Below, one piece after another: positions 24,187 through 32,946 of a stretch of 64,000 bases of DNA; position 1 is the stretch's first letter, and each line of letters starts with the position of its first letter. Origin of the DNA: Amycolatopsis balhimycina FH 1894 (GTDB lineage: Bacteria; Actinomycetota; Actinomycetes; Mycobacteriales; Pseudonocardiaceae); assembly GCF_000384295.1 (NCBI RefSeq), contig NZ_KB913037.1:2213975-2277974 (forward strand), read 5' to 3'. The translations under genes and the position numbers were made by a program. Below the pieces are notes generated by a model. It did not search any database, had not been told where the DNA came from, and was given only the letters and a program-made list of their open reading frames with translations.

Positions 24187-26810
24187 CCGCACCCACCCAC
24201 CTGCGCGTCGAACACCTCGAGAACCCGCTGGGCACCAGCCTGGCCCGGCCACGGCTGTCCTGGTGGCTCCCGGCCGGCGCCACGACGCAGTCGGCCTATC
24301 ACGTCCGGACCGGCGACTGGGATTCCGGGCGGGTTGATGACGATCAGCACGTGCTGGTCCGGTACACCGGTCCCCTGCCCGGGTCCGGGGAGCGCGTGAC
24401 CTGGCAGGTCAAAGTGTGGACCGACCTCGGCGAGAGCGCGTGGTCGGAGCCCGCCTTCTGGGAGAGCGGGCTCGGCACCGAGGACTGGACGGCCTCCTGG
24501 ATCGAACCGTCCGAACAGGACGTGCCCGAACCCGGCAGCAGGCCCGCGCACCTGTTCCGGCGGGATTTCACGGTGCCCCGGGCGGTCAGCGCGCGGCTGT
24601 ATGTCACCGCGCACGGCATCTACGAGGCCTTCCTCAACGGCGAGCGGGTCGGCGACCTCGAACTGACGCCCGGCTTCACCGCGTACCGGGACGTGCTGCA
24701 CGTCCAGACCTACGACGTCACCGACCTGCTCCGAGCCGGGGAGAACACGATCGGTGCCACCGTGTCCGACGGCTGGTTCCGCGGCCGCACCGGCGCGATG
24801 CGGCTCGCGGACTCCTTCGGCAACCGCACCGCCCTGCTATGCCAGCTGCACCTCCGGCACGAGGACGGGTCCACGACGGTGCTGGTCACCGACGCCACCT
24901 GGACGACCACGCCCGCGTGGTTCACGGCGGACTTGATGGACGGCCAGACAGTGGACCTGCGCCAGGCGATGCCCGGCTGGTCCGCGCCCGGCTACGCCGA
25001 CGCATCCTGGTCGAAAGCCGTGACCGGCACCGGCGGGCTCTACGACGACTTCGCCCGGCTCACCGCCTCACCCGCGCCGCCGGTCCGGAACATCGAAGAG
25101 CTGACGCCCGTCTCGATCGCCCAGCTGCCGTCCGGGCGGCAGGTCGTCGACCTGGGCCAGAACATCAACGGCCGGCTCCGGGTACGCGTCCCATCTGGAG
25201 ATCACCTCGTCCTCACCCACGGCGAAGCTCTCGGCCCGGACGGGAACGTCACCGTCGAGCACCTGCGCGGGGTCGACTGGCAGACCCGCGAGCCGCTGTC
25301 CGCGGGCCAAGTCGACCAGGTGATCTCCGGCGGTCAGGCGGACGAGGTCTTCGAGCCCCGGCACACCACGCACGGGTTCCGGTACGTCAGCGTCGAAGGC
25401 GCGTCCCAACCACTCACGGCCGGCGACGTGCGCGGGGTCGTCGTGCACACCGACCTGCGCCGCACCGGGTGGTTCCGCTGCAGCGACGACCGCGTCAACC
25501 GGCTGCACGAGGCCGCGGTGTGGAGCTTCCGCGACAACGCCTGCGACATCCCCACCGACTGCCCGCAACGCGAACGCGCGGGCTGGACCGGCGACTGGAT
25601 GCTGTACGTGCCGACGGCCGCGTTCCTCTACGACGTCGCGGGCTTCTCGGTGAAGTGGCTGCGCGACCTCGCGGTCGACCAGTGGGACGACGGCTGCCTC
25701 ACCAACTTCGCGCCCGATCCGGGCGGACGCCAGGTCCAGCACCTACCCGCGGAGATCCTGGACCAGTTCGCCGGGTCCTCGGGCTGGGGCGACGCCTCGG
25801 TCATCGTGCCGTGGGAGCTGTACCTGACCTACGCCGACCTCGACGTCCTGGCCGAGTTCCGGCCGATGATGGCCCGCTGGGTCGACTTCGCCGCCGAACG
25901 CGCCCGCACCCGCCGCTACCCCAGCCGGACGGCGGCTCCGGCACCCCATGAGGAATTCCTCTGGGACGGCGGCTTCCACTGGGGCGAGTGGTGCGAACCC
26001 GACGTCGACGAAGAGGCCTTCCGCACCGCCGACCACGGCGCCGTGGCCACCGCGTACCTGTACCGCTCGGCGTCCCTGCTGTCCCGCATCTCCACCACGA
26101 CCGGCCACCAGCCGGACGCCGAACGGTACGGGCAGCTCGCGGCGAACGCCCTCGACGCCTGGCGCACGGAGTTCATCGCCGACGACGGCTCGCTCACCCC
26201 CGCCGCCCAAGCGACGTCCGTGCGCGCGCTCGCCTTCGGGCTGGTACCGGAAGAGCTGCGTGCCGTCACGGCGGACCGGCTCGTCACGCTGATCCGCGAC
26301 GCGGGCACCCACGTGGGCACCGGCTTCCTGGCGACGCCGTACCTGCTGCCCGTCCTCGCCGACACCGGACACCTCGACGTGGCCTACGAGCTGCTGTTCC
26401 AGGACACGTCGCCCTCCTGGCTGACCATGATCGACCGCGGCGCGACGACGATCTGGGAACTCTGGGACGGCATCGACGAGCACGGCACCCCGCACGCCTC
26501 CCTCAACCACTACAGCAAGGGCGCGGTCGTGTCGTTCCTGCACCGGCACACCGCGGGCATCCAGCTACGGGAGGACGCGCCCGGCTACCGGCACTTCGAG
26601 GTCCGTCCCGAACCCGGCGGCGGCCTCACCTGGGCCGAGGCCGAATTCGACTCCGTCCACGGACGCATCACCTCGAGCTGGCGGATCGAGGGTGGCCGCT
26701 TCCACCTGACGGTCACGGTTCCACCGGGGGCCACCGCCACCGTGACCCTGCCGGACGGACACGGGTTCACGGCAGGTCCCGGCACGCACGTGGACAGCTG
26801 CGAGGTGTAG
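24183..26810 (+). CDS. GH78 alpha-L-rhamnosidase 2
   Basis: 875 residues, longer at the N-terminus than the other two: it has the fibronectin-like entry domain (RVEHLENPLG, LARPRLSWWLP) of full GH78 enzymes. The catalytic motif is shorter by one residue, DCPQRERAGWTGDW (from Asp459, acid candidate Glu464), with the second Glu759 in TTIWELWDG. It lacks the C-terminal HP/helical tail of the others. It probably attacks a different rhamnosyl linkage. Last gene of the first glycoside operon; a strong hairpin follows. Confidence 0.9.
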   Translation: MTAPTHLRVEHLENPLGTSLARPRLSWWLPAGATTQSAYHVRTGDWDSGRVDDDQHVLVRYTGPLPGSGERVTWQVKVWTDLGESAWSEPAFWESGLGTEDWTASWIEPSEQDVPEPGSRPAHLFRRDFTVPRAVSARLYVTAHGIYEAFLNGERVGDLELTPGFTAYRDVLHVQTYDVTDLLRAGENTIGATVSDGWFRGRTGAMRLADSFGNRTALLCQLHLRHEDGSTTVLVTDATWTTTPAWFTADLMDGQTVDLRQAMPGWSAPGYADASWSKAVTGTGGLYDDFARLTASPAPPVRNIEELTPVSIAQLPSGRQVVDLGQNINGRLRVRVPSGDHLVLTHGEALGPDGNVTVEHLRGVDWQTREPLSAGQVDQVISGGQADEVFEPRHTTHGFRYVSVEGASQPLTAGDVRGVVVHTDLRRTGWFRCSDDRVNRLHEAAVWSFRDNACDIPTDCPQRERAGWTGDWMLYVPTAAFLYDVAGFSVKWLRDLAVDQWDDGCLTNFAPDPGGRQVQHLPAEILDQFAGSSGWGDASVIVPWELYLTYADLDVLAEFRPMMARWVDFAAERARTRRYPSRTAAPAPHEEFLWDGGFHWGEWCEPDVDEEAFRTADHGAVATAYLYRSASLLSRISTTTGHQPDAERYGQLAANALDAWRTEFIADDGSLTPAAQATSVRALAFGLVPEELRAVTADRLVTLIRDAGTHVGTGFLATPYLLPVLADTGHLDVAYELLFQDTSPSWLTMIDRGATTIWELWDGIDEHGTPHASLNHYSKGAVVSFLHRHTAGIQLREDAPGYRHFEVRPEPGGGLTWAEAEFDSVHGRITSSWRIEGGRFHLTVTVPPGATATVTLPDGHGFTAGPGTHVDSCEV

Positions 26811-26811
26811 C

Positions 26812-26856
26812 CGGCGCGGGTGGACAGCCGTGGATCAGAGCCGTCCACCCGCGCCG
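26812..26856 (+). terminator. Hairpin terminator after the first glycoside operon
   Basis: A perfect 14-bp stem (CGGCGCGGGTGGAC with its complement) around a 17-base loop, starting right after the GH78 stop. There is no clear U-tract, as usual in GC-rich actinomycetes. It lies between convergent genes and could serve both. Confidence 0.75.
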
Positions 26857-26971
26857 AGCATTTCGGTGAACCCGAGGCGATGGCCGACTGCCGAGCGCGA
26901 TCGTGCCCCGCAGGGAATCCCGACGTTGGTCATGCCAGCCTGCTTCGTGTCCTTCAACCGGCCCGCGCCGT

Positions 26972-27997
26972 TCAACTTTTCTTTCGACCGACGGTTGATT
27001 CGCGCTCGATCAAAAAGGTTGTAGGCTCCGGGAAATCGGCTTTCACCGGTCGTCCTTCGGCGCTGCTGACCGCCTGGTCGGCCATCCAGCGGCCGACGCC
27101 CACGCTGTCGAGGCCGACCGTCGAAATCCTCGGGGCGAAATAGGACGCCAGCGGCGTGTTGTCGTGCCCGATCACCGCCAGGCCTTCCGGCACCGGGATG
27201 CCGGCGCGGACCGCGGCGCCCACGATCGTTCCCGCGACTTCGTCGTTGAACGCGGCCACGCCGGTCACACCGGCCGCGAGCCACTCGTGCAGCACCCCCG
27301 CCAGATCGTCGTCCCGATAGTCGATCGGGCGAGCGTCGAGCAGGTCCAGCCCCAGCCGGGCAGCTTCCCGTTCCACCGCGCGTTGGCGGACCGCGGACAG
27401 GCCGGCCAGACGCATGTCCGGCGTCGCCGCGAACGCCAGCTTGCGGTGGCCGAGCGACGCGAGGTGACGCACCTGCAGCTGGGGGCCCGCGAGCACGACC
27501 GGCATGGCGTCGAGCTCGAGGTGGTCGTCCGGATCCGGCACGATTCGCGTGATCCCGGCGGCGCGGATGGACCGCACCTCGTCGGGTGTGAACGGGATCA
27601 GGCCGACGACGACTTCCGGCTCGACGAGCTTCCACAGCGGTTGGGCGTGTTCGGACTCGTGGTGGGTGTAGGTGATCGTCGCGTAGCCAGCCTCATCCAG
27701 CACCCGGGCCGCCTCGTCCAGCTGCGTGCGCAGGGAGAACTCGAGCGGCCAGTCCGGGAGCACGATGAGGACGACCCGCGACCGGCCCCGCGCCAGCGCC
27801 TGCGCGACCGTGCTGGGCTGGTAGCCCAGCCGCTCGGCCGCCTCCAGGACCCGCTCGCGCGTTTCCGGGGAGATGCGGGCGCCCGGCGTGTCGTTCAGGA
27901 CGTACCCCACGGTCGCCCGGGACACCCCGATCGACCGCGCCACGTCGGCCGCGGTCACCCTCCGGCCGTTCTTGTCCTTCACGTCACCGTCAACCAT
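26972..27997 (-). CDS. LacI-family transcriptional regulator 2
   Basis: 341 residues. The HTH (RVTAADVARSIGVSRATVGYVLNDT) is almost identical to that of regulator 1, including the recognition helix. The effector domain has VLPDWPLEFS and the conserved FNDEVAGTI, VIGHDNTPLAS. The ATG at 27997 follows GGGGA; upstream codons in frame would run through an operator. Divergent from the second transporter operon with three TTGCGCGCGCAA-type sites between, so probably an autoregulated repressor of that operon. Confidence 0.88.
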   Translation of the reverse strand: MVDGDVKDKNGRRVTAADVARSIGVSRATVGYVLNDTPGARISPETRERVLEAAERLGYQPSTVAQALARGRSRVVLIVLPDWPLEFSLRTQLDEAARVLDEAGYATITYTHHESEHAQPLWKLVEPEVVVGLIPFTPDEVRSIRAAGITRIVPDPDDHLELDAMPVVLAGPQLQVRHLASLGHRKLAFAATPDMRLAGLSAVRQRAVEREAARLGLDLLDARPIDYRDDDLAGVLHEWLAAGVTGVAAFNDEVAGTIVGAAVRAGIPVPEGLAVIGHDNTPLASYFAPRISTVGLDSVGVGRWMADQAVSSAEGRPVKADFPEPTTFLIERESTVGRKKS

Positions 27998-28015
27998 GTG
28001 TTGTCCCCAGCGTGT

Positions 28016-28119
28016 GCTTGTGCGCGCAACCACACGCAGAGTAGCAGGAGAAGTTCTGCTTGCGCGCGCAATCACGGCGACGTACCGTCACTGCTCAAAG
28101 TTTGGTTGCGCGCGCCACC
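28016..28119 (+). promoter_or_regulatory. Three operator palindromes for LacI regulator 2
   Basis: TTGTGCGCGCAA at 28018-28029, perfect TTGCGCGCGCAA at 28060-28071 and TTGCGCGCGCCA at 28106-28117, centred 42 and 46 bp apart (about four helical turns) in the gap between lacI-2 and the transporter. Half-sites (CTTGCGC) resemble those of the other operator family (CTTGCAC). Confidence 0.78.
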
Positions 28120-28156
28120 ACAGCCGCGGCAGCCTGGTCGAGACAACGGAGTCCGC

Positions 28157-29479
28157 ATGACTACTGAACCCCTTGGCACCCAGCCGCCCCCGGAGCTCCC
28201 CGCGGTGGCCGCCGCCACCATCGACACCGCGCCCGCCCAACCGGCAGAGCTGGACCTCAAGCCCGTCAGCGCGTGGTTCATGACCGTCTACTCGCTGACC
28301 AACTTCGGCCTGGGGCTCGTGATCCTCATGCCGGCGCTATTCAGCCTCGCCTACAAGATCCAGCTCATCGATCCGGCCACGAAGGAGAGCAGCCTCGGGC
28401 TGGTCATCGGCATCGGCGCGCTCGGGACGATCATCGTCGGCCCGATCATCGGCACCCTCAGCGACCGGACCCGCCTGGCGTGGGGACGTCGGCGGCCGTA
28501 CCTGCTCCTCGGCATTGTCATCAACGTCGCCGGTTCGCTCATGATCGCCGCGGCGTCGTCGGTCACGGCGGTCATGATCGGGTGGGTGATCGCGAACATC
28601 GGCGGGACGTTCGCGGCGACCGCGGTCTCACCCGTGATCGCCGAATGGGTCCCGGAAGCGCAGCGCGGCAAGCTGAGTGCGCTGGGCGGCGTCACCGGAC
28701 AGCTGGCCGGCGTGGCGGCCACCCTGACCGGGAGTCTGCTCCTCGGCAACCAGGTGCTGCTCTTCCTCCTGCCGGTGCTCGTCCTGGCGGTGACCTCGGT
28801 CCTGTTCGTGTTCACCGTTCCCGACCGGCCCGCCCCCGCCGGCCGGCCGTCGACGTCGGTGTTCGGGTTCTTCAAGGACCTGGCCTTCAACCCGTTCGCC
28901 CACCGGGACTTCTCTCTTGTTCTGATCGGGAAGTTCCTCCTCACCTTGGCGACGAACTTCTTCATCACCTATCAGTTCTACTTCTTGTTGGACCGGTTGA
29001 AGCTCGTCCCTGCGGAGGCCGGGCAGAAGCTCGCGCTGCTCGGTGGAATCGGGCTGCTGGTCGGGATGGGATCCGCCATCGTCAGCGGGATGGTCTCCGA
29101 CCGGATCCGGCGGCGGAAGCCGTTCATCTACGGAGCAACGGCGGCGATGGCCGCCGGCCTGGTCGTCGCCTCCGCGGCGCACGAACTGGTCCTCTACAGC
29201 GTGGGAGCGATCCTGCTGACGCTCGGCGTCGGCATGTTCGGCACGGTCGACCTGGCGCTGGTCAGCGACGTGATGCCGGACCGGGAAACCCAGGCCGGCA
29301 AGTACATGAGCATCTACTACAACATCGCCAGCAACCCGGCCGGCGCGATCGCCCCGGTCCTCGCGCCGTTGGTGCTGGCCATCGGCGGTGGCGGCAACTA
29401 CGCCGCGCTGTTCCTCACCGCGGCCGTTCTCGCCGCCGGTGCCGGCTTGACGGCCTGGCGCATCCGCGGCGTCAAGTAA
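28157..29479 (+). CDS. MFS/GPH-type glycoside transporter 2
   Basis: 440 residues with about 12 membrane segments and the SDRTRLAWGRRRP loop typical of sugar symporters of this group; the second half has SDRIRRRKP. Related to transporter 1 but clearly divergent. The ATG at 28157 follows CGGAG. First gene of an operon with GH1, GH3, GH2, GH78 and GH3, so it probably imports a glycoside differing from the first operon's, or an intermediate of it. Confidence 0.85.
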   Translation: MTTEPLGTQPPPELPAVAAATIDTAPAQPAELDLKPVSAWFMTVYSLTNFGLGLVILMPALFSLAYKIQLIDPATKESSLGLVIGIGALGTIIVGPIIGTLSDRTRLAWGRRRPYLLLGIVINVAGSLMIAAASSVTAVMIGWVIANIGGTFAATAVSPVIAEWVPEAQRGKLSALGGVTGQLAGVAATLTGSLLLGNQVLLFLLPVLVLAVTSVLFVFTVPDRPAPAGRPSTSVFGFFKDLAFNPFAHRDFSLVLIGKFLLTLATNFFITYQFYFLLDRLKLVPAEAGQKLALLGGIGLLVGMGSAIVSGMVSDRIRRRKPFIYGATAAMAAGLVVASAAHELVLYSVGAILLTLGVGMFGTVDLALVSDVMPDRETQAGKYMSIYYNIASNPAGAIAPVLAPLVLAIGGGGNYAALFLTAAVLAAGAGLTAWRIRGVK

Positions 29480-29501
29480 GACAACTCGAAGGAGATCTGC
29501 T

Positions 29502-30668
29502 GTGCCACGTACGTTCCCCGACGGATTCCTCTGGGGTGCCGCGACCGCGTCCCACCAGGTCGAGGGCAACAACCTGAACAACGACTGGTGGCAGCTCGAG
29601 CAGGACGCTGCCCCGCAGGTCCAGTACAGCGGGGACGCGGTGGACAGCTACCACCGCTACGAAGAGGACATGCGCTTGCTGGCGGAAGCCGGTTTCACCG
29701 CCTACCGGTTCAGCCTCGAGTGGTCGCGCATCGAGCCGCTTCCCGGGAAGTTCTCCCGGGCAGAACTGGCGCACTACCGGAGGATGATCGACACCGCGCT
29801 GGGGCTGGGACTCACCCCTGTCGTGACCCTGCACCACTTCACCCACCCCCGGTGGCTGGGCGCCCACGAAGCCTGGCTGCGCGACGACGCCGTCGATCTC
29901 TTTACGCGGTATGTCGAGCAGGCCGTCACCATCCTCGACGGCGTCGAGTGGGTGTGCACCATCAACGAGCCCAACGTCCTGTCGGTCAACCACTGGTCGC
30001 TGGCCGAAGTCGCCGCCGGGCGGCCGTACCCGTTCGGGGCGCTGCCCGATGTCAAGATCGGGTCGGCGCTGATCGAGGCACACCGGGCCGTGGCGCCCCT
30101 CGTTCGGCGGGCCACCGGCGCCAAGGTCGGGTGGACGGTCGCGAACCAGGCGCTCGTGCCCGCTGAGGGAGGGGAAGCCAAGCACGCCGAAGTGCAGGGG
30201 ATCTGGGAGGACATGTACCTCGAAGCCGCCCGCGGCGACGACTTCGTCGGCGTGCAGTCCTACACCAGCCAGCCCGTCGACGAGAACGGCATCGTGCCGC
30301 ATCCCGAGCACCCCGACAACACCCTGGTGGGCTGGGCTTACCGCCCGGACGCGCTCGGGATCGCCGTCCGGCACACCCGCGAGGTCGTCGGGGACGTCCC
30401 GATCGTCGTCACCGAGAACGGCATCGCCACCCCCGACGACGAACGCCGCATCGCCTACACCAAGGGCGCTTTGCAGGGCCTGCACGACGCCATCGAGGAC
30501 GGCGCCGACGTGCGCGGCTACGTGCACTGGTCGCTGCTCGACAACTTCGAATGGGGACGCTGGGAACCCACCTTCGGGCTCATCGCCGTCGACCGCGAGA
30601 CCTTCGAGCGCCGCCCCAAGCCGAGCCTCGGCTGGCTGGGATCCGTCGCCCGCGCGAACGCACTGTAA
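29502..30668 (+). CDS. GH1 beta-glucosidase
   Basis: 388 residues, short for GH1 (usually about 450) but with all key parts: FLWGAATASHQVEG at the N-terminus, acid/base Glu156 in TINEPN, nucleophile Glu305 in VTENG, and the C-terminal WSLLDNFEWGRW. No signal peptide. GTG start after GGAGATCT. Likely releases beta-linked glucose (or fucose/galactose) from aryl, terpenyl or oligosaccharide glycosides in the cytoplasm. Confidence 0.9.
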   Translation: MPRTFPDGFLWGAATASHQVEGNNLNNDWWQLEQDAAPQVQYSGDAVDSYHRYEEDMRLLAEAGFTAYRFSLEWSRIEPLPGKFSRAELAHYRRMIDTALGLGLTPVVTLHHFTHPRWLGAHEAWLRDDAVDLFTRYVEQAVTILDGVEWVCTINEPNVLSVNHWSLAEVAAGRPYPFGALPDVKIGSALIEAHRAVAPLVRRATGAKVGWTVANQALVPAEGGEAKHAEVQGIWEDMYLEAARGDDFVGVQSYTSQPVDENGIVPHPEHPDNTLVGWAYRPDALGIAVRHTREVVGDVPIVVTENGIATPDDERRIAYTKGALQGLHDAIEDGADVRGYVHWSLLDNFEWGRWEPTFGLIAVDRETFERRPKPSLGWLGSVARANAL

Positions 30669-30705
30669 GCCGCACCACCGACCAGGACAGGAAGCGCACC
30701 CGATC

Positions 30706-32946
30706 ATGGACACCACCAAGCTGACCCTCGAGCAGAAGGCCGAACTGCTCAGCGGCCAGGGCCAGTGGCGGACGCACGGCTACCCGGAGGCGGGCCTCGG
30801 CTCGATCTTCCTCGGCGACGGCCCCCACGGGGTCCGGCGGGAGGTGGTCGAGGACTACTCGAAGGGCATCCCGGAAAGCGTGCCCGCCACCTGCTTCCCG
30901 CCAGCGGTCGCGATCGGTTCCAGCTGGGACCCCGAGGTGGCCGGGCGCCTCGGTGCCGCACTCGGCCGGGAGGCCCGGGCCGCGGGCGTCCACCTCTTGC
31001 TCGGGCCGGGGGTCAACATCAAGCGGTCCCCGTTGTGCGGCCGGAACTTCGAGTACTTCTCCGAAGACCCGCTCGTCTCCGGCGTGCTGGGCAGCGCCTA
31101 CGTCCGCGCCCTGCAGAACGAAGGCGTGGGCGCCTCGGTCAAGCACTTCGCCGCCAACAACCAGGAAACCGACCGGATGCGCATCAGCGCCGACGTCGAC
31201 GAACGCACCCTGCGGGAGATCTACTTCCCCGCCTTCGAACGCGTCGTCACCGAGGCGCACCCGGCCACCGTCATGTGCTCCTACAACCGGCTCAACGGCG
31301 TCTACACCTCGCAACACCGGTGGCTGCTGACCGACGTCCTGCGCACCGAGTGGGGCTACACCGGCACGGTGATCTCCGACTGGGGAGCCGTCGTGAACCG
31401 GGTCGCCGCACTCGTGGCCGGACTCGACCTCGAGATGCCCGGTACCGGTGGCCACAGCGCACAGAAGATCGTCGACGCGGTCCGGTCCGGCCGGATCGAG
31501 GAATCCATAGTGGACCGATCAGTGGCCCGCGTCGCGGAGCTGGCCCGGCTTGGCAACGACGAAGAACAAGGCACCTTCGACGCACCGGCTCACCACGCGC
31601 TCGCCCGCAAGCTCGCGGCCGACTGCGTCGTGCTCCTCAAGAACGACAACGCCGTGCTGCCGTTGGAAGAAACCACGATCGCGGTGATCGGCGAGCTGGC
31701 CGTGACCCCGCGGTACCAGGGCGACGGCAGTTCACGGGTCAACTCCACCGCCGTCGACATTCCGCTCGAAGAGATCACCGCGCTCGCCGGAGAACGCGGC
31801 GCCACGGTCGGGCACGCACGCGGCTACTCCCCCGCCGACGCTGCGGACGTGGCCCGCCAAGCCGACGTCGCCGTCGTGTTCGCGGGCACGGCGATCGAGG
31901 CCGAAGGCTACGACCGGACATCGCTCGCCCTCCCCGCCGAACAGGTCGAGACGATCCGGGCGGTAGCCGCCGCGGCCGCGCGCACGGTCGTCGTGCTCAG
32001 CAACGGCGGCGTCGTCTCGCTCGAGGGCTGGCACGACGACGTCGACGCCATCGTCGAAGGCTGGCTGCTCGGCCAGGCCGGCGGCGGCGCCCTCGCCGAC
32101 GTGCTGTTCGGCGTGGTCAACCCGTCCGGCCGGCTCGCCGAAACCATCCCGCTGCGGCTCGAAGACACCCCGTCACACATCAACTTCCCCGGCGAGGCCG
32201 GGCACGTCCGATACGGCGAAGGCGTGCTGGTCGGCTACCGGTACTACGAAACCGTCGGCCGGGAGGTCCGCTACCCCTTCGGGCACGGCCTGAGCTACAC
32301 CCGGTTCGAGGTCAGCGACCTGGCCGTCGCCGTGACCGGGCCGGACACCGCCACGGCGACCGTGCGGGTCACCAACGCCGGTACGCGGTCCGGCAAGCAC
32401 GTGGTGCAGTTGTACGTCGCCACCACCACGGGTGAGGTCCGGAGGCCGGAGCGCGAACTGCGGGCGTTCCGGAAGGTGTTCCTCGACGCGGGCCAGTCCA
32501 TCGAGGTCACGTTCGACCTGGACCGCCGGGCGTTCGCCTACTGGGACGTGACCACGTGGGGCTGGGTCGTCGCGGGCGGCGCCTACCGGATCCAGATCGG
32601 GGAAAGCGCGTCCACGATCGTCGCCGAAGACGGCATTTCCCTGACCGGCGACCCGGTCGTCCGGGAGCTCACGATGGAGTCGACCTTCGGCGAGTGGTCG
32701 GCGCACCCTGTCGTCGGTGCGGAATTCCGGCAGAGCATGACCCGCAATCTGCCCGCCGAGCAATCGGCGGATTTCGAGAAGGCCAACCAGGACGGTCTCG
32801 CCATGGCCGCCAACCTGCCGATGCGGTTGTTCACGCGGCAGGCGCCCGGGCTCTTCTCCGAAGACACCCTCGAACACCTCATGAAGATCAGCCGCACGGT
32901 GCCCGTGTCACAGGACGAGGTCCGGCTGCCGGAGGTGAACGCGTGA
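30706..32946 (+). CDS. GH3 beta-glycosidase 2
   Basis: 746 residues, close paralogue of the enzyme at 21212: the same KHFAANNQETDRMRISADVDERTLREIYFPAFE block and nucleophile Asp225 at the identical position (VISDWGAV). A fibronectin-III-like domain follows, then the helical tail (STFGEWSAHPVVGAEF). ATG start. Its stop overlaps the GH2 start (GTGA). Cytoplasmic beta-glucosidase-type activity is expected; the duplication suggests two related linkages are attacked. Confidence 0.9.
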   Translation: MDTTKLTLEQKAELLSGQGQWRTHGYPEAGLGSIFLGDGPHGVRREVVEDYSKGIPESVPATCFPPAVAIGSSWDPEVAGRLGAALGREARAAGVHLLLGPGVNIKRSPLCGRNFEYFSEDPLVSGVLGSAYVRALQNEGVGASVKHFAANNQETDRMRISADVDERTLREIYFPAFERVVTEAHPATVMCSYNRLNGVYTSQHRWLLTDVLRTEWGYTGTVISDWGAVVNRVAALVAGLDLEMPGTGGHSAQKIVDAVRSGRIEESIVDRSVARVAELARLGNDEEQGTFDAPAHHALARKLAADCVVLLKNDNAVLPLEETTIAVIGELAVTPRYQGDGSSRVNSTAVDIPLEEITALAGERGATVGHARGYSPADAADVARQADVAVVFAGTAIEAEGYDRTSLALPAEQVETIRAVAAAAARTVVVLSNGGVVSLEGWHDDVDAIVEGWLLGQAGGGALADVLFGVVNPSGRLAETIPLRLEDTPSHINFPGEAGHVRYGEGVLVGYRYYETVGREVRYPFGHGLSYTRFEVSDLAVAVTGPDTATATVRVTNAGTRSGKHVVQLYVATTTGEVRRPERELRAFRKVFLDAGQSIEVTFDLDRRAFAYWDVTTWGWVVAGGAYRIQIGESASTIVAEDGISLTGDPVVRELTMESTFGEWSAHPVVGAEFRQSMTRNLPAEQSADFEKANQDGLAMAANLPMRLFTRQAPGLFSEDTLEHLMKISRTVPVSQDEVRLPEVNA

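Noticed and set aside
24345..24356. CAGCACGTGCTG resembling the LacI-1 operator
   Set aside because: Lies inside the GH78 coding region, lacks the outer T/A pair of the promoter copies, and such codon strings arise easily here.
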